Below, piece after piece: positions 1 to 6,132 of a stretch of DNA of 8,149 nt (position 1 is the first letter of the stretch; every line of letters starts with the position of its first letter). Origin of the DNA: Pseudomonadota bacterium. GTDB taxonomy: Bacteria > Pseudomonadota > Gammaproteobacteria > Steroidobacterales > GCA-2729495. A model generated the notes under the pieces. It saw only the letters and a list, made by a program, of their open reading frames with translations. It did no database searches and was not told the origin of the DNA. The translations under genes and the position numbers were made by a program. The stretch lies in assembly GCA_030836925.1 (NCBI GenBank), contig JAUPLK010000054.1, forward strand, positions 1 to 8,149, in the 5' to 3' direction.

Positions 1-432
1 AGCCCGATCGCCCTGCCTGATCCAGTCCAGTGCACCGATGATCAACAGGCCATGCAATGCGCCCGACATGCCCACACACCAGTTCACTTCCGGGCTGAAA
101 AGATACAGACCGACGTTGCTGCTGACCGAACAGATCACTTGCGCCATGATCCAGCCCACCGGTGAGCGTGCCGGGTAGAACACCCAGATTCCCAGCAGGA
201 GTGCGCCGACATTCAGCGCCAGATGGCGCCAGCCCAGATGCACGAGACTGCCGCTCAGGAGTCGCCAGTACTCGCCCCCGGCCACCGCTTCGCGCTGGTA
301 CCAGAGCGACCGGTGCAACTCGACCGGCAACAACTGCAGGGCGATGAGCAGCAGTGCAAAAGCGCTGGCCCACACCAGTGATGAGGAATTCAGCCAGGGT
401 GAAAAGCTTATGTTTCGTGCTGTTATGCGCAC
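1..432 (-). CDS. rrtA: Rhombosortase-like rhomboid intramembrane serine protease (5' part; C-terminus off the left edge)
   Basis: This is the N-terminal 144 codons of a multi-pass membrane protein, read by translating the - strand; no stop occurs before base 1. Visible features are a first hydrophobic helix (about residues 19-36), a GEYWRLLSG segment (53-61), an HLALN helix (H70 and N74, the rhomboid HxxxN motif), further hydrophobic helices (about 75-85 and 91-110), and GMSGALHG (121-128) with the predicted nucleophile S123. The catalytic His of the Ser-His dyad should lie beyond the window. The GE-W-RLL...HL-W-HL--N and GxSGxLHG pattern is what I recall for the rhombosortase branch, which cleaves proteins with a C-terminal GlyGly-CTERM anchor in the inner membrane. 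The start is taken as GTG at 432-430, the first start after the in-frame stop at 456-454; another GTG lies at 375, and there is no nearby in-frame ATG. The gene is divergent from gspG, which fits a role on T2SS substrates. Rhomboid family is near certain; the rhombosortase subtype is likely. Confidence 0.85.
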   Translation of the reverse strand, partial: MRITARNISFSPWLNSSSLVWASAFALLLIALQLLPVELHRSLWYQREAVAGGEYWRLLSGSLVHLGWRHLALNVGALLLGIWVFYPARSPVGWIMAQVICSVSSNVGLYLFSPEVNWCVGMSGALHGLLIIGALDWIRQGDRA

Positions 433-549
433 CAGGTCAAATCTTTCTGAAATTTACTGGCAGGCCCCGCCCCGCTGGCGGATAATCAGCCGCAGGTTGC
501 CGCTGCTATTGGGTTGCAGCGGATCATCGCAGAATCACGGGGCCAATAC
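433..549. promoter_or_regulatory. Divergent intergenic region between rrtA and gspG, probable promoter region
   Basis: These 117 bases separate two genes transcribed away from each other, so promoters for both should lie here or just inside the genes. The part near rrtA is AT-rich (about 436-458); the middle is GC-rich. A GATAAT hexamer at 481-486 resembles a -10 box for gspG, but no good -35 box sits 16-18 bases upstream, so I do not call a promoter position. For gspG, ACGGGG at 537-542 is a weak ribosome binding site 7 bases before the ATG. The region also holds an inverted repeat listed separately. The promoter role is inferred from gene orientation only. Confidence 0.45.
500..522. repeat. 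Perfect 7-bp inverted repeat upstream of gspG
   Basis: CCGCTGC at 500-506 is matched by its reverse complement GCAGCGG at 516-522 with a 9-base spacer, ending 27 bases before the gspG ATG. The symmetry is read directly from the sequence. It could be a dimeric repressor site or, if it lies within the transcript, a 5'-leader hairpin close to the gspG ribosome binding site. In GC-rich DNA a 7-bp repeat can occur by chance, and its function is unknown. Confidence 0.5.
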
Positions 550-990
550 ATGAAGTTCGAGAACACTCCGTTCCGGGCAGCGCGCGGCTTTACACTGATC
601 GAAATCATGGTGGTGGTGGTGATCCTCGGCATCCTTGCCGCACTGATCGCACCCAACGTCATCAGCCGCATCGACGATGCACAGGGCGCCAAGGTTCAGC
701 AGGACATCCGGGCCATCGAGAGCGCCCTGAAACTCTATCGCCTGGACAGCTTCCGCTATCCGGACAGCCAGGAAGGCCTCGATGCACTGGTCACCCCGCC
801 GCAGGATGCCAGCCAGAAGTGGCCCGAGGGCGGTTATCTCGACCGCCTGCCCAAGGATCCCTGGGACCGGCCCTATCTCTACGAGAACCCGGGCAAACAG
901 GGTGCCTTCGATATCTACACGCTGGGCCGTGACGGTCAGCCGGGCGGAGATGGTGTCGATGCGGATATCGGTAACTGGGATATCGACTGA
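550..990 (+). CDS. gspG: Type II secretion system major pseudopilin GspG
   Basis: The product is a 146-residue major pseudopilin, which polymerises into the periplasmic pseudopilus thought to act as the T2SS piston or screw. A 13-residue leader ends in Gly and is followed by FTLIEIMVVVVILGILAAL: prepilin peptidase should cut after G13 and methylate F14, and E18 is the conserved Glu at mature position 5. The hydrophobic N-terminal helix continues into an amphipathic helix. The segment YPDSQEGLDALV (70-81) and the closing LGRDGQPGGDGVDADIGNWD (125-144) are typical of GspG; the acidic residues D128, D134, D137 and D139 match the region forming the family's calcium site. The ATG at 550 gives a normal leader. 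An in-frame TTG at 514 would give a 25-residue leader and would sit inside the inverted repeat, so I prefer 550. This is the first gene of the operon; gspH follows after 8 bases. Confidence 0.97.
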   Translation: MKFENTPFRAARGFTLIEIMVVVVILGILAALIAPNVISRIDDAQGAKVQQDIRAIESALKLYRLDSFRYPDSQEGLDALVTPPQDASQKWPEGGYLDRLPKDPWDRPYLYENPGKQGAFDIYTLGRDGQPGGDGVDADIGNWDID

Positions 991-998
991 CCGGTCGC

Positions 999-1556
999 AT
1001 GCCCTGTCCGGCAAATGAACGGCAGCAGCAGGGCTTCACCCTCCTCGAGGTACTGGTGGTGGTGTTCATCGTCGGCGTGATTGCCACGATGTTTACGCTG
1101 GCAGTCGGCGTGGCCGGCGGCGTTGACCGCGAACTGCGCCAGGAAGCCGAACGCCTCGATACGCTTATCCGTCTCGCGCAGGAAGACGCCACAGTTCAGG
1201 CCCACGAACTCGGCATCCGTTTTTATCCACAGCGTTACGAGTTTTCGGTCTGGTCACGCGGGCAGATCGCGGATCCCGGCGATGACAGCTGGGTGCAGAT
1301 CCAGGACGAGGTTTTTGCGCCACGCAAGCTCGACAAGAGCTTCGAGTTCGAACTGGAGATCGAAGGACGCAGCGTGGTACTGGAAAACAGCGCAAAGGAA
1401 GTGGAAAAGAGCTACAAACCGCAGCTCTTCATATTTTCCTCCGGCGATATCAGCGACGCCTTTCTGGTGCGCATCCGTGATCGTGTCGAGCGGCGGAGTT
1501 ACACGCTGGAAGTGGCGACAGACGGCACAACAAAGATTGTCCGCGATGATGACTGA
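999..1556 (+). CDS. gspH: Type II secretion system minor pseudopilin GspH
   Basis: The product is a 185-residue prepilin-like protein. The 12-residue leader ends QQQG and is followed by FTLLEVLVVVFIVGVIATMF, giving a processing site at G12^F13 with Glu at mature position 5, then an amphipathic segment rich in Arg and Glu (RELRQEAERLDTLIRLAQED). The position after gspG, the length, and the motif ELGIRFYPQRYEFSVW (about 70-85), which resembles the GspH/FimT core (G-x-x-F---Y-F), identify GspH. In the family GspH is a minor pseudopilin that joins the shaft to the I-J-K-H tip. The C-terminal part ends in a beta-rich segment (RRSYTLEVATDGTTKIV). The ATG at 999 is the only ATG giving a normal leader in frame; an ATG at 1015 is out of frame. 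Its 3' end overlaps the gspI start. Confidence 0.93.
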   Translation: MPCPANERQQQGFTLLEVLVVVFIVGVIATMFTLAVGVAGGVDRELRQEAERLDTLIRLAQEDATVQAHELGIRFYPQRYEFSVWSRGQIADPGDDSWVQIQDEVFAPRKLDKSFEFELEIEGRSVVLENSAKEVEKSYKPQLFIFSSGDISDAFLVRIRDRVERRSYTLEVATDGTTKIVRDDD

Positions 1557-1986
1557 GCGGCATCACCAGCCCGGTTTCACGCTGATCGAGGTGATGGTTG
1601 CACTGGTGATCGTCGCGCTGGGATTGCTGGCTGCCTTTGGGCAGGTCAACCAGACGCTGACCACGGCAAGCCGTCTGCGCGACAAGACCTTTGCCGACTG
1701 GGTGGCCCTCGATCAACTCACGGCGCAACGTCTGCTTGGCGAGTTTCCCGCCGTTGGCAACAGCTCGGGGGAAACGGAAATGGGACGCGCCAGGTGGCGT
1801 TATACCGTGAAGATCGAGAACACCGATTTCGAGGATCTGCGGCAAATCAACGTCTCCGTGGCCTTCGCCGACAAGCCCGAGCAGGTCGTCACGAGCATCT
1901 CAGGTTTTCTGGGGCGGGCGACGCGCCAGAAGGCGGCACCCGGCAATCAGGGTGCCGACTGGGCACCACTTGTGGCGGCGCCCTGA
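1546..1986 (+). CDS. gspI: Type II secretion system minor pseudopilin GspI
   Basis: The product is a 146-residue prepilin-like protein, or 145 residues if the second of two consecutive ATGs (1546 and 1549) is used. The leader MMTERHHQPG is followed by FTLIEVMVALVIVALGLLAA, so cleavage is expected at G10^F11 with E15 at mature position 5. The QVNQTLTTASRLRDKTFADW region and the following NSSGETEMGRARWRYTVKIE segment fit GspI (PF02501-type), which nucleates the J-K tip complex of the pseudopilus. The start lies inside the end of gspH (11-base overlap, or 8), with no clear Shine-Dalgarno sequence, suggesting translational coupling. An extra Ala/Gly/Pro-rich tail of about 25 residues after SISGFLG makes it longer than many GspI proteins, which are usually around 120-130 residues. 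Confidence 0.94.
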   Translation: MMTERHHQPGFTLIEVMVALVIVALGLLAAFGQVNQTLTTASRLRDKTFADWVALDQLTAQRLLGEFPAVGNSSGETEMGRARWRYTVKIENTDFEDLRQINVSVAFADKPEQVVTSISGFLGRATRQKAAPGNQGADWAPLVAAP

Positions 1987-1988
1987 AC

Positions 1989-2636
1989 ATGCCGTACCGC
2001 AATCCCGACCGTAACGGAATGCGCCGCCGCCGCATCGCCGGCTTCACGCTGCTGGAACTGCTGGTCGCGATGGGTATTTTTGCGGTCATCGGTGCCATGG
2101 CACTCGGTGGACTCAATGCCGTCGTCGACCAGACCACCATCGCACGCGAACAGATGGATCGCCTCAGCCGTCTGCAGCGCGCCATGCGGCTGATGAGTGG
2201 CGACTTCAACAGCCTCGCACCGCGCTTTGTCCGCGATGAGCTCGGCACCGCAGGCGAGGCGCCCCTGCTGGCGGACGGGCGACTGTTCGGTATCGAACTG
2301 CGGCTGACCCGCGGCAGCTGGCCCAATCCCGCTGGGCTACCTCATCGGGGCACGCTGCAGCGCGTGCAATACCGGCTGGACGACGACAAACTGATACGCG
2401 AGTACTGGCCCGTGATGGATCACGTGCTGGGTCAGGAGCCACGCAGCGAAGAACTCCTGACTGGCGTCAATGAATTCAAGTTGCTCTATCTGGATACCCA
2501 GGATGAGTGGCAGACCCAGTGGCCTCCCGCGCAGACAGGCAGTGCGGTGGCCAGTCCACGCCCGCGTGCGGTGCGCATCCAGCTGGATCTGCAGGACTGG
2601 GGACGCGTGGAGCGCCTGCTCGAGGTGGCCCAGTGA
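1989..2636 (+). CDS. gspJ: Type II secretion system minor pseudopilin GspJ
   Basis: The product is a 215-residue prepilin-like protein, the usual GspJ size and larger than G and I. The basic leader MPYRNPDRNGMRRRRIAG precedes FTLLELLVAMGIFAVIGAMA; cleavage is expected at G18^F19 with E23 at mature position 5. The downstream signature QMDRLSRLQRAMRLMSGDF (about 56-74) and QRVQYRLDDDKLIREYW match GspJ, as does the run PRAVRIQLDLQDWGRVERLL before the C-terminus. In the family GspJ pairs with I and K at the pseudopilus tip. The ATG at 1989 lies 2 bases after the gspI stop. An in-frame ATG at 2019 would give an 8-residue leader and cannot be excluded, but it has only a GGA immediately before it. 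The stop overlaps the GTG start of gspK. Confidence 0.95.
   Translation: MPYRNPDRNGMRRRRIAGFTLLELLVAMGIFAVIGAMALGGLNAVVDQTTIAREQMDRLSRLQRAMRLMSGDFNSLAPRFVRDELGTAGEAPLLADGRLFGIELRLTRGSWPNPAGLPHRGTLQRVQYRLDDDKLIREYWPVMDHVLGQEPRSEELLTGVNEFKLLYLDTQDEWQTQWPPAQTGSAVASPRPRAVRIQLDLQDWGRVERLLEVAQ
2622..2628 (+). promoter_or_regulatory. Ribosome binding site supporting the GTG start of gspK
   Basis: GAGGTGG lies inside the 3' end of gspJ. GAGG ends 7 bases before the GTG at 2633, a good Shine-Dalgarno spacing. It supports the GTG start and argues against the much longer open frame upstream, which overlaps gspJ by more than 120 bases. Confidence 0.6.
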
Positions 2637-3589
2637 GACCGGCGACAGGACCGGCCCGCCAGCGGGGTGTCGCGGTGCTGACCGCGGTGCTCGTGGTCAC
2701 GCTGGCAACCGTACTGGCCGTCAATCTGCTGTGGCAAAGCAGTGTTGATCTGCGCCGCACAGAAACCCTGCTGCTGCAGGATCAGGCCCGCCAATACAAT
2801 CTCGGCGGTGAAGAGCTGGCCAGGGTGTTTCTGGCCAAGGACTACCGCAACGATCCGGGCGGGATGGATACCACCAAGGAGATCTGGGCCACGCCCCTGA
2901 AGCGGGACTTCGAGGGTGGTTTTTTCGAGGGTTGGCTGCTCGACCAGCAGGGACGCTTCGACCTGAACAGCCTGCTCGACAAAAATGGGCAGCCCGACGA
3001 AAAAGCTACCCGGCAGTTCGTGCGCATGCTGACCTTGCTGCCACTTGAATCGCCGCTGGATAGCAATACGGCAAACTCGCTCATGGAGGCAACGGTGGAC
3101 TGGATCGATCCCGACACGGCGCCCATGCTGAATGGCGCTGAAGATGATCGCTATACCAGCCGCGAACCACCATACCGGCCGGCCAACTTCTGGTTTGTGT
3201 CCGTGAGCGAACTGCAGGCGGTCGAAGGCTATACGGCGGAAATATACGCCGCCCTGGCGCCACATATCACCGCCCTGCCGCCGGCCGGTGATCAGCGGCG
3301 ACCGATCAACATCAATACGGCCACCGACGTGGTGCTGGCCTCGCTGGTCGACAATGAAAACCTCGCGAGCGTGGAGTCGCTGCTCAATCAGGAGTATGCG
3401 AAGGTAACAGACTTCACCGATGAGGCACCTGGTTTCAAGGCCATCGAGAGCGACATCTCGGTGAACAGCGACTGGTTTCTGCTGAGTGTGACCACCTCTA
3501 TTGGCACCACCCAGTCCACTCTGTACAGTCTGCTGGAACGCCGCGGCGAAAACGTCGCGGTACGCCTGCGCAGTTTTGACGTGAAATGA
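2633..3589 (+). CDS. gspK: Type II secretion system minor pseudopilin GspK
   Basis: The product is a 318-residue atypical pseudopilin, which caps the pseudopilus tip. The leader MRPATGPARQRG is followed by VAVLTAVLVVTLATVLAVNL: cleavage at G12^V13 with Thr, not Glu, at mature position 5, as is usual for GspK. Family landmarks are GRFDLNSLLD (107-116), DWIDPDTAPMLNGAEDDRY (156-174) followed by EPPYRPAN, the LQAVEGYT element (194-201), and PININTATDVVLASL (224-238), belonging to the helical insertion typical of GspK. The GTG start at 2633 overlaps the gspJ stop in a GTGA arrangement and has a good ribosome binding site. It gives the expected short leader; no ATG does. Length is normal for the family. 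The gene is followed by gspL after 3 bases. Confidence 0.95.
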   Translation: MRPATGPARQRGVAVLTAVLVVTLATVLAVNLLWQSSVDLRRTETLLLQDQARQYNLGGEELARVFLAKDYRNDPGGMDTTKEIWATPLKRDFEGGFFEGWLLDQQGRFDLNSLLDKNGQPDEKATRQFVRMLTLLPLESPLDSNTANSLMEATVDWIDPDTAPMLNGAEDDRYTSREPPYRPANFWFVSVSELQAVEGYTAEIYAALAPHITALPPAGDQRRPININTATDVVLASLVDNENLASVESLLNQEYAKVTDFTDEAPGFKAIESDISVNSDWFLLSVTTSIGTTQSTLYSLLERRGENVAVRLRSFDVK

Positions 3590-3592
3590 CCG

Positions 3593-4864
3593 ATGAGTGA
3601 AACCCTCGTAATCCGACTCGGTACCGGCAACGCGGAACTCGCCGAGTGGGTCGTGGTGGATGACACCGGCGCCTGCGCGCTGGCGCCTGCCGCGGGCCCG
3701 GTTGCCGGTGCTGCCGCCCTGAGTGCGGGTCGGCGCACCGTCTGCCTGCTGCCCGCCACCCGGGTACTGCGCACCCGGGCCGATGTGCCCGTCCGCAACC
3801 AGAGCCGCCTCGCCCTCGCCCTGCCTTTCGCGCTTGAGGACCTGCTGGCCGAGGACATCGACGAGCTCCACTTCGCGAGTGGCACACGTCATGCTGACGG
3901 CCGCCTCAGCGTCGGCGTGATCCGTCGCACGCACCTGGATGAAACGCTCGAGCTGCTGGCCAGGGCCGGTCTGGCACCGCAGGCGATTTACGCCGACAGC
4001 GATGGCGTCGCTGATCTGGCCGGCACCACCACGGTGCTGCTTGAGGACACACAGGTGATCCTGCGTGATCCGGGCGGCGACGCCGTTGCCGCCGAAACAG
4101 ACGGACTTGGGGCATTGCTGGAGCTGTGGTTGGCACAAACCAGGCCCGCGGCTGAAGACAGCGCGACCACCCCCCGCCACCTGCAGGTCTATGACGCGAC
4201 CACGGAAGGCTCACCGAATACGCTGTGGGAAGAACTGCAGGAGAAGGTGCAGAGCCTGGAGGTGCGGCGTCTACCGGACGGCGCGCTGGCACGGCTTGCG
4301 GCTGGCATTGCGGTGAGCCCTGGCGTGAACCTGTTGCAGGGGACTTATGCGAAGCGTTCCAGCTTTGCAAATTACTGGCCGCGCTGGCGGCTGGCAGCGG
4401 CGCTTGTCGCGGCAGCAGGCCTCACGATGCTGCTGAATGCAGGGCTGGAAACCTGGCGACTGCGGCGCGAGTCTGCCGCGCTCGACATCGAGCTTGGGCA
4501 GGCCATCGCGCATACCTTTCCAGGCTCGGCCGTACCGGAGGTGCGGGCGCTGGTCGATCAGCGCCTGCAGGCGGGCGACACGGAACAGGGACTGGTACTG
4601 GGCCGGCAGTTTCTGGATACGCTGCGCACCGTCGCCGGCGCCGTTTCCCGCACCGGCAGCACCCGCATCGAAACGCTGAATTACCGTACTGGCGTCATGG
4701 AACTGACCCTGCGCGTACCCAATGCCGACTCGCTGGACAGCATCCGCAAGCTGGTCACAGAGAGTGGCAAGCTCAGTGCCGAGATCCAGTCCTCGAATGC
4801 CGAGGGCGAGCAGATCCAGGGACGCATCCGGATCACGTCTGCAGCCAGGGCTGGTGGCGCATGA
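3593..4864 (+). CDS. gspL: Type II secretion system inner-membrane platform protein GspL
   Basis: The product is a 423-residue bitopic inner-membrane protein. The N-terminal part (about 1-250) is a cytoplasmic actin-like domain that in the family binds the ATPase GspE. Visible are an RLG strand near the start, DVPVRNQSRLALALPFALED (64-83), typical of GspL and PilM-like domains, and GVNLLQGTYA (244-253), matching the conserved NL-QG-Y element before the membrane. One transmembrane helix lies at about 265-287. The periplasmic region begins with a helical stretch (about 287-305) and ends in a ferredoxin-like domain (about 355-415) with the pattern IETLNYRTGVMELTLRVPN. The ATG at 3593 is 3 bases after gspK, and the end overlaps gspM by 4 bases (ATGA). 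GspL forms the assembly platform with GspM and GspF; GspE and GspF are not encoded here. Confidence 0.95.
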   Translation: MSETLVIRLGTGNAELAEWVVVDDTGACALAPAAGPVAGAAALSAGRRTVCLLPATRVLRTRADVPVRNQSRLALALPFALEDLLAEDIDELHFASGTRHADGRLSVGVIRRTHLDETLELLARAGLAPQAIYADSDGVADLAGTTTVLLEDTQVILRDPGGDAVAAETDGLGALLELWLAQTRPAAEDSATTPRHLQVYDATTEGSPNTLWEELQEKVQSLEVRRLPDGALARLAAGIAVSPGVNLLQGTYAKRSSFANYWPRWRLAAALVAAAGLTMLLNAGLETWRLRRESAALDIELGQAIAHTFPGSAVPEVRALVDQRLQAGDTEQGLVLGRQFLDTLRTVAGAVSRTGSTRIETLNYRTGVMELTLRVPNADSLDSIRKLVTESGKLSAEIQSSNAEGEQIQGRIRITSAARAGGA

Positions 4865-5358
4865 ACCTTGCCGTGATTCAGCAATGGTTGGACAAGCTGG
4901 CGCCACGCGAGCGCTGGATGGTCATGGGCGGGGCACTGTTTGCACTCGTCGCCCTGGCCTACGCGCTCGGCATCCGGCCGGTTTACAAGGCGCGCGCTGA
5001 GGCCGCCGAACGAGTGGCCGAACAACGTCAGCTGCTCACCGACATCGAACAGGTTGCGCGTCGTTTCGGACCGCAGTCCGCAACGGCCGCGATGCCGACC
5101 AGCAGTGAATCAGTGCTGGTACTGATCGATCGCTCCACCCGCGAACGCGGCCTCAGCAGCTATCTGAAACGCAACCAGCCGGAAGGCGCTGATGGTGTGC
5201 GCCTGCGGATGGAAAACGCACCATTCGATGAACTGTTGCTGTGGCTGTCTGATGTGCAGTCCGGGCAGGGTCTCGGCGCCGTATCCGCCAGTTTTGATCC
5301 AGCCGGTGAACCCGGGCGGGTCAATGTCAACCTGGTGCTCAGTCCGGCCGGACGCTGA
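4861..5358 (+). CDS. gspM: Type II secretion system inner-membrane platform protein GspM
   Basis: The product is a 165-residue bitopic inner-membrane protein, normal for GspM. A short cytoplasmic segment with PRERW (15-19), a common GspM element before the membrane, leads into one transmembrane helix (about 20-38, VMGGALFALVALAYALGI). A periplasmic helical region follows (KARAEAAERVAEQRQLLTDI), and then a ferredoxin-like domain with two similar halves around LIDRSTRERGLSSYL and APFDELLLWLSDVQ (120-133). In the family GspM forms dimers with GspL and stabilises it. The ATG overlaps the gspL stop as ATGA, implying coupled translation. The gene is identified by domain pattern and by its position between gspL and gspN, because GspM is poorly conserved in sequence. 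Confidence 0.93.
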   Translation: MNLAVIQQWLDKLAPRERWMVMGGALFALVALAYALGIRPVYKARAEAAERVAEQRQLLTDIEQVARRFGPQSATAAMPTSSESVLVLIDRSTRERGLSSYLKRNQPEGADGVRLRMENAPFDELLLWLSDVQSGQGLGAVSASFDPAGEPGRVNVNLVLSPAGR

Positions 5359-5360
5359 GG
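5357..5360 (+). promoter_or_regulatory. Ribosome binding site deciding the gspN start
   Basis: GAGG overlaps the last bases of the gspM stop codon. It is 1 base before the ATG at 5362 but 7 bases before the in-frame ATG at 5368. The spacing favours 5368 as the real gspN start. Confidence 0.55.
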
Positions 5361-5367
5361 CATGCCG

Positions 5368-6126
5368 ATGCGCACGCAACGCACTCTGCTCTACGCCGGC
5401 CTGGTGGCGTTTTTCGTGTCCCTGCTGCTGCTCATTCCCGCCTCGATCCTGGCTCCGCTGCTGCAGAAATCCGGCGCAGTAACCAGCGGCATCTCCGGCA
5501 CCATCTGGTCAGGCGAAGCGCGCACCCTGGTTGCCGGACCGCTGCGCTTCAACCAGCTGCACTGGCAGTTCGAAGTCTGGCGATTGCTGCGCGGTGAACT
5601 GGGTGCGCACATCGAGGGGCAGCTGCCGGATGGATTCTTTTCCGGCCATGTATCGCGCTCACTGGGCGGCAGACTTGTGGTGCGCGACATCGAGGCGGCA
5701 GCGCCGCTCAACGCCTTGTCACCCGGCATGGCGTCGATGACCGGCAACAGCCAGCTGAGCATCCGGATGCAGGAGATCGCCTGGCTGGACGGCTGGGTGG
5801 AAACGGCGATTGGTACGGTACAGCTTTCCGAGGTGGTGCTGCCGATTCCGGTACTTGCGGGACGGACACCGCCGGGCAATTACGTGCTCAGCTTCGACAG
5901 CGAGTCACTTGCTGCCGGCGCACTACTCGCGGGAAAGGTCACCGATGGCGGCGGCCCCCTGGAGATCAACGGGCTGCTCAACCTGAGCCCACCGCGCAAC
6001 TACGAGCTATCCGCCACGGTGAAGGCGCGTGACAGCGCGCCGGCCGAACTGGTCAGCATCCTGCAGTCTGCCGGCCCACTCGCAGCCGGCGGCGGCCGCG
6101 AATTCAGCCTGGCCGGTTCATTCTGA
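5368..6126 (+). CDS. gspN: Type II secretion system protein N (GspN)
   Basis: The product is 252 residues from the ATG at 5368, or 254 from an ATG two codons earlier at 5362. The later ATG is chosen because GAGG sits 7 bases before it. It is a bitopic inner-membrane protein: a short basic N-terminus (MRTQR), one hydrophobic helix (about 8-28), then a beta-rich periplasmic domain. Family signs are the GISGTIWSGEA motif (about 41-51), the LHWQFEVWRLLRGELGAHIEG block, GTVQLSEVVLPIP and the NYVLSF and NYELSATV strands. GspN is an accessory T2SS component absent from many systems; in Xanthomonas the corresponding XpsN contacts the L-M platform and the secretin, doing work done elsewhere by GspC. 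No gspC is visible here, so a similar role is possible but inferred. It is the last operon gene, ending 6 bases from the convergent helicase gene. Confidence 0.9.
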   Translation: MRTQRTLLYAGLVAFFVSLLLLIPASILAPLLQKSGAVTSGISGTIWSGEARTLVAGPLRFNQLHWQFEVWRLLRGELGAHIEGQLPDGFFSGHVSRSLGGRLVVRDIEAAAPLNALSPGMASMTGNSQLSIRMQEIAWLDGWVETAIGTVQLSEVVLPIPVLAGRTPPGNYVLSFDSESLAAGALLAGKVTDGGGPLEINGLLNLSPPRNYELSATVKARDSAPAELVSILQSAGPLAAGGGREFSLAGSF

Positions 6127-6132
6127 TCCGGC

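Noticed and set aside
458..480. TGGCAG followed by GC-rich sequence as a sigma-54 promoter
   Set aside because: The expected TTGCA-like -12 element is missing at the required spacing.
481..486. GATAAT as a -10 box for gspG
   Set aside because: It matches five of six consensus bases, but no acceptable -35 element lies 16-18 bases upstream, so it is mentioned only within the intergenic entry.
514..549. TTG start for gspG, giving a longer leader
   Set aside because: It would make a 25-residue prepilin leader and begins within the inverted repeat. The ATG at 550 gives the usual length.
2507..2632. Upstream extension of gspK
   Set aside because: The extension overlaps the end of gspJ and would put about 54 residues before the prepilin cleavage site. 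The GTG at 2633, with a good ribosome binding site, gives the expected short leader.
2486..4180. A 564-codon open frame on the - strand across gspJ, gspK and gspL
   Set aside because: It is antisense to three well-supported gsp genes. Its translation is low-complexity, rich in Gly, Gln, Arg and His, with no recognisable domain. Long antisense frames are expected opposite GC-rich genes.
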